Assembly: GCA_964612065.1 (NCBI GenBank)
Contig: CAZTCD010000019.1
Location: forward strand, 1-46,340
Origin: JAKFYM01 sp964612065
GTDB taxonomy: Bacteria; Bdellovibrionota; UBA1018; CAIPTA01
DNA length: 46,340 nt
Direction: 5' to 3'
Position numbers and translations under genes: made by a program. The notes under the pieces are model-generated. The model was not told the origin of the DNA, ran no database searches, and worked only from the letters and a program-made list of their open reading frames with translations. Of this stretch, positions 43,082 to 46,340 are shown in pieces. Positions within the stretch are counted from its first letter, which is position 1; every line of letters begins with the position of its first letter.

Positions 43082-43117
43082 AAAAAACCCACGAAGCTAA
43101 CGCCTCGTAGGTTTTTT
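43082..43117. terminator. Rho-independent terminator
   Basis: AAAAAACCCACGA/TCGTAGGTTTTTT with one mismatch, followed by T on the plus strand and A on the other. As at 38556, a repeat copy starts directly after it. Confidence 0.75.
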
Positions 43118-43118
43118 A

Positions 43119-43137
43119 AATGGCTCAGGATCCCGGG
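43119..43137. repeat. Structured repeat, copy 2 left part (A)
   Basis: AATGGCTCAGGATCCCGG is identical to the start of copy 1. It then diverges, so the right half is missing here. Confidence 0.75.
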
Positions 43138-43313
43138 GTGTAACCCAGCATTTCTAAGATCTTGAACTCACTGCCGGAAATAAGAAAATCAACAAGTTGA
43201 GACTGATGGACGCGATACCGAGAGATACCAAACGGCCTGTTTGTAGCCTGCGAGTGTAACCAAAGTGTAACCAAACTCGATTCGGCAGGGCCTTCTCTAC
43301 TGATGGAGGAAGC

Positions 43314-43508
43314 ATGAACGAACTTTTGATTAGGGCAATGTTGTGGGCGGAGCTCGGCGGTTTGGGAGTGGGTTGGTTGGAGATTTCTGGGGGCGATCTT
43401 GTGCGCCATGGCGGGATCCGTTTGCTTGAGGCACGAGTGACCCGCATTGAGTGGAGGCCGATCAGTGTGTTTCCGGAGGAGGTGAGGCGGTTTGGGAAGG
43501 TGGGGTAG
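43314..43508 (+). CDS. Short hypothetical protein
   Basis: 64 residues, starting MNELLIRAMLWAELGGLGVG. A strong GGAGGA lies 3 bases before the ATG, which supports translation. It is soluble, with an amphipathic start and an Arg-rich end (RIEWRPISVFPEEVRRF). No family recognised. It stands alone within the accessory spacer. Confidence 0.5.
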   Translation: MNELLIRAMLWAELGGLGVGWLEISGGDLVRHGGIRLLEARVTRIEWRPISVFPEEVRRFGKVG

Positions 43509-43841
43509 GAAATAGTTTATTGGCTTTGATTTTTGCCGCTTGCAAGTAGAGGCTAACGCTGATTTGGGCCATGAAAATTCTGAAAGCGAAGGGATGCCTT
43601 TACTATTAACTGTGGGCCGCCTAAGTATCTGAAAAAATTTTTGAAGAAGAGCGCAGAGGGTGAGGTCAAGGATGGGTCTACATCAGACTCTCTAGACTTG
43701 GCACACGACTCGTATCGCGGCGGCATAGACGAAGACGAATTCAAGCCCTGCAAAACGGAGATAGAATTCCGTCGTAACCTCTTTTCCTTCGAGATTAACC
43801 CTACCTCTGAGATTATCTAGGTGTGGGATCGGGCGTGTCTT
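43509..43841. other. Gap with a possible gene remnant
   Basis: This 333-base gap precedes the protease stop on the minus strand. It contains the frame-disrupted segment given separately (43571-43820), and nothing else I can support. Confidence 0.4.
43571..43820 (+). pseudogene. Frame-disrupted remnant of a small gene
   Basis: MKILKAKGCLYY starts at 43571 and stops at 43609. One base out of phase, a coding-like frame without its own start runs on (FTINCGPPKYLKKFLKKSAE, then GGIDEDEFKPCKTEIEFRRN) to the stop at 43818. A one-base change between 43590 and 43609 would join them to about 80 residues. Alternatively the second part starts at TTG 43641. Confidence 0.35.
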
Positions 43842-45722
43842 TTAAGGCTCGCAGGCCCCGAAGCTCTCCAGCGCTTCTTTATCCAACTTACAGCCCACAA
43901 GCTCAGCAGAAACCTCATCGAAAATCGAGTTCCTTCGGCGGGCATTGCTGGGATGTTCCCTTAGGGATGCCTTTACCTCCTCATGCGCCAACCCAGGATA
44001 AGAGCGTGTCATTCCAGCTCCTTCGCAAAAGGTAACTCCCAATACGGCAGAAGCCATTCGACGATCATTTCCCGCCGGAGTTCGAGCAAGAAACCGCCAT
44101 AGCGATCGCGTGGCCATCCAATCAGCGAAGTGCTCGCCCAGCTCGCGGCCCATTCCGGAAATCTTAAGATCTCGGCATCGGGATCCACAATAGGAATATT
44201 CGTCTTGGTATTTAACAGCTAGTAGAGCCTGTGTAACACTCATCGCTTTGGCAAACGTGGCCTGGCGTTCTTCAGGCGTAAGCGTAGCGTCCCGATAGGA
44301 AACTCGTCCACCTGCCCGTTGCACACTCTGGCAAGCAAGCACCTGGGTAAAAATTTCTCGTGGATCCGCGCCTGTTCTACCTGAATCAGAGGGCCGCCCT
44401 TTATCCACAAAAAAAGATAAGTCAGGCCGCAAGAAAAGCTCATTCGCGTTCGCATTTCCTCTGGAGATATAATTCGGTGAAGCTAGATCTGTAAACACTC
44501 TGGATTTGGCAAGACTTGAAATGGTTGTCTTGGCATCGTTCTCACTGATCTCACTTACTCTCTCTTTATTCCAAGAACGAGTGGCGGTTCTCCTCTCAAA
44601 GCAGGAATAAAGCTTGTCCAACGGGGATTTGAAAGGTTCAGCAGGTTGATGCTCCAGAAGAGACTTTTCCAAGGGAAGCCAGAGATCACAACTGATCGGC
44701 TCCTTGATTCCGGTGAGTGCATTCAATCCTAGAGCTACTGTGCTCTCGGAGGCACACCGGTGTTGATCCTGGGCGTTGGGATCTATGGAGTGGGAGATTT
44801 CATGAAGTAGCGTGCGATAAAGGGCCGAATCCGACTGATAGACCGTGAACTTTCCAGCACAGACGGTGAATTTATGAAAGGTAGGAGAGTAAAAGGCGTT
44901 GTCGTCGTTAGTTGCACAGCTATCATGTGCATTTAGCGATTCAGCATCAATATAGGGAAGTGAAAGCCGAATGGTGCTTACCCGATCTCTCATCCAGGCT
45001 TTTCTTTCCGCAGGAACTGGAAGCGTATCGATGGTTTTAAGAATGTCTTCCTTGGCTGAGGGAAATAACCGCTCCACTCGTTTCCATCCGGGATGCTCCC
45101 TGTATTTCGCTTCCAGTATCTCGCCCTGAAGGTTTGCTTCCATGCGCCTTGCCGCGAAGAGATTTTGCGCGTCCATCTGCGATAGCCGTAGCCCCTTGAG
45201 CGCGGGATACTTCTGGTCCCTGCGTGCCAGGTAAACGTCTTCCACTGCGTACTGAAAATCACGGTGGAGATCGGCGATAGATCTCTTCCATTCCACCTTG
45301 TCAGTTTCCTCAGCAAGCAACTTCTTAAAGCGTGCAATAATGGGAGCAGCTTTTTCCCGAAGATCGGCGGGTAATCTTGGCTCGCTTTCCACAAGGGCTT
45401 TATAGTCTTCCAGTTGTGCCCAAGAAAGTTTGCTGACTGGGGAGCGTCCCTGCAGAATTTCTCCGTCGAACACTTTCGATCGGCCCTTGCGCAGATCGTA
45501 GAGTTCCGTACAAAATTCCTCGCTAACTTCGAAACAGGTTTTTCCGCTATCGTCCTGCCCAACCCAGCACTCATTATCCTTTGTAACTAAGGCCGACAAA
45601 CGCGAAAGCTCACCCAAACCAATCGCAATCGCAGAGCGATCATCTGCGCTCGCCTGCATTGAAGCGACGCAAATAGTGCCTGCTGCCAGAGCGGCAGAAA
45701 AATTTTTCAAAATCGCCCACAT
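43842..45722 (-). CDS. Secreted gluzincin metalloprotease, M13-like
   Basis: 626 residues. A signal peptide (LKNFSAALAAGTICVASMQASA) starts it. The zinc motif is LLHEISHSID (HEXXH at 307-311), and GEHFADW (529-535) could give the third ligand, as GENxAD does in M13 (neprilysin) proteases. A late HPSNARRRN and a Cys near the end (VGCK) also recall M13. The 220-residue gap between the two zinc motifs is much longer than usual and rich in Cys, so a new subgroup is possible. It overlaps the small secreted gene upstream by 16 bases, so the two are coupled. Confidence 0.7.
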   Translation of the reverse strand: MWAILKNFSAALAAGTICVASMQASADDRSAIAIGLGELSRLSALVTKDNECWVGQDDSGKTCFEVSEEFCTELYDLRKGRSKVFDGEILQGRSPVSKLSWAQLEDYKALVESEPRLPADLREKAAPIIARFKKLLAEETDKVEWKRSIADLHRDFQYAVEDVYLARRDQKYPALKGLRLSQMDAQNLFAARRMEANLQGEILEAKYREHPGWKRVERLFPSAKEDILKTIDTLPVPAERKAWMRDRVSTIRLSLPYIDAESLNAHDSCATNDDNAFYSPTFHKFTVCAGKFTVYQSDSALYRTLLHEISHSIDPNAQDQHRCASESTVALGLNALTGIKEPISCDLWLPLEKSLLEHQPAEPFKSPLDKLYSCFERRTATRSWNKERVSEISENDAKTTISSLAKSRVFTDLASPNYISRGNANANELFLRPDLSFFVDKGRPSDSGRTGADPREIFTQVLACQSVQRAGGRVSYRDATLTPEERQATFAKAMSVTQALLAVKYQDEYSYCGSRCRDLKISGMGRELGEHFADWMATRSLWRFLARTPAGNDRRMASAVLGVTFCEGAGMTRSYPGLAHEEVKASLREHPSNARRRNSIFDEVSAELVGCKLDKEALESFGACEP

Positions 45723-46078
45723 TCTTTTCCCAGTACTTTCAGAAATCTAAGTTCGGCAGAATCATTGGAGCAACCCTCCCAAACCTTTCGCTTGCCGTGC
45801 TCCTCCAAGCGCGCCCGGAAAAAATCGTTACAGCCTCGAGTCGCATTTTTGCCTTCCTGAAACAGGTCAAGTGCCTTAGGCCGTTTCTCCAACGTAAAAG
45901 CAGGATTATGCTCCGAGGAGCAGTGCCATCCATCTTTCGTTTTGAAAATTTTTGTCCACTGCTGGGAATGATGTCGCTGCAGTTGAACCTCAAGAACAGG
46001 AACTTCCTCGTCGGCGAAAGCCGAAAACGAATACCCAAGCAGAAACAAGAAGAGGAATCCCTTTTTTCTCATGCTCAT
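45707..46078 (-). CDS. Small secreted Cys-containing protein
   Basis: 123 residues. A signal peptide (KKGFLFLFLLGYSFSAFA) is followed by a short domain with four Cys (HCSSEHN, RGCNDFF, EGCSND, KECGRF). IFKTKDGWHCSS resembles VSKTKEGWSLVV in the ankyrin-like protein at 39028, so the two may share a domain. It precedes the protease gene with a 16-base overlap and may be its inhibitor, chaperone or co-effector. No ribosome site is strong. Confidence 0.65.
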   Translation of the reverse strand: MSMRKKGFLFLFLLGYSFSAFADEEVPVLEVQLQRHHSQQWTKIFKTKDGWHCSSEHNPAFTLEKRPKALDLFQEGKNATRGCNDFFRARLEEHGKRKVWEGCSNDSAELRFLKVLGKECGRF

Positions 46079-46172
46079 ATTTTTCGGTAATGGCCTGAAA
46101 TTGCTTTATTAATTATTGCGATGGTTCCAATTTATCAGCCCCCTCTACACGGTGAGGTGTTAGAGCCGTTAA

Positions 46173-46290
46173 TGGCTCAGGACCCCGGGCTCATGTCGCG
46201 TCTCCTGGCGCTCCACCCTTCGGGCTGCCTTCGGCAGTGCAATTCAGCCTTCGTGGCCGAATTGTCGAACCGGCGGGCCTGAGTTCTGGT
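46173..46290. repeat. Structured palindromic repeat, copy 3 (fullest copy)
   Basis: It runs from TGGCTCAGG to CCTGAGTTCTG. GGCTCAGG (46174-46181) pairs with CCTGAG (46278-46283), CCCGGG faces CCGGCGGG, CTGCC/GGCAG form a hairpin (46225-46237), and CAATTCaGCC pairs with GGCcGAATTG (46240-46264). The four stems in about 118 bases show it is a folded element. It lies at the end of the accessory region, after the secreted pair. Confidence 0.75.
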
Positions 46291-46340
46291 TCATCACGGT
46301 TGGTGGTGGGATGCTGCGCATAAAATAAGAAGGGCAAAGG

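Larger units (their letters stand above)
42742..43313. other. Accessory spacer with repeat fragments and terminators
   Basis: No supported gene. It holds a decayed terminator-like hairpin (about 42969-43003), repeat copy 2B (43010-43053), a terminator (43082-43117), repeat copy 2A (43119-43137), and a tandem 11-bp repeat GTGTAACCAAA at 43254-43275. Minus-strand ORFs across it lack ribosome sites and recognised domains. Confidence 0.5.

Noticed and set aside
43125..43447. Minus-strand ORFs of 94 and 97 residues as an integrase remnant
   Set aside because: They end in the repeat and have no recombinase motif (no R-H-x-x-R-Y pattern).
38595..46290. Integron cassette array with attC sites
   Set aside because: The repeats fold like attC, but the GTTRRRY/RYYYAAC core sites are absent and no integrase is present in the window; kept only as an unnamed repeat family.

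Overview
The window looks like chromosome of a predatory or gliding delta-like bacterium of the Bdellovibrionota (Bdellovibrio and relatives). This is an inference. It rests on two TIGR02147/DUF4423-type proteins, a Glt/Agl-like gliding cluster (FHA-TonB protein, myxococcal-type outer-membrane barrel, periplasmic repeat protein), many lipoproteins and secreted proteins, and dense short-spaced operons. No rRNA or tRNA gene, CRISPR array or complete insertion sequence was seen.

Layout. Bases 1-3671 (+): the 3' end of a secreted protein, then an overlapping histidine kinase / sigma-54 response regulator pair. Bases 3698-9004 (mostly -): a ChaN-like protein, an unknown protein, a small membrane protein (+) and a 949-residue protein that resembles an N6-adenine DNA methylase that has lost its catalytic motifs. 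Bases 9175-13840 (+): a small acidic protein, rsmD, coaD, an aspartate aminotransferase, a lipoprotein and an outer-membrane barrel protein. Bases 13841-18621 (-): the four-gene Glt-like envelope cluster. Bases 18715-20816 (+): murJ and a DUF507-like gene. Then come a large inverted repeat, an M4 protease (-) and a glycine-rich secreted protein (+). Bases 25153-28888 (-): a riboflavin operon ribD-ribE-ribBA-ribH ending in a thioredoxin-2 gene. Bases 29192-30276 (+): a TIGR02147 protein and a Cys-rich lipoprotein. Bases 30364-33766 (-): nrdA-nrdB, the class Ia ribonucleotide reductase, behind a long structured leader that ends in a terminator. Then a GT-C-like membrane protein (+), a second TIGR02147-like protein (-) and a 60-residue desulforedoxin-like protein (-).

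From about 37.8 kb to the right end the window becomes accessory. It holds a DUF4160/DUF2442-XRE toxin-antitoxin-like pair whose first gene lacks a usual start codon, an ankyrin-like secreted protein, an XRE/nucleotidyltransferase toxin-antitoxin pair with twin operators, a secreted gluzincin metalloprotease with a small secreted partner, gene remnants, and a family of structured palindromic repeats at 38.6, 43.0-43.1 and 46.2 kb that border these islands.

The strongest leads for new biology are the structured repeat family around the accessory islands, the unidentified RNA leader of nrdA, the start-less DUF4160 gene with its leader ORF and start-sequestering hairpin, and the methylase-like pseudoenzyme.
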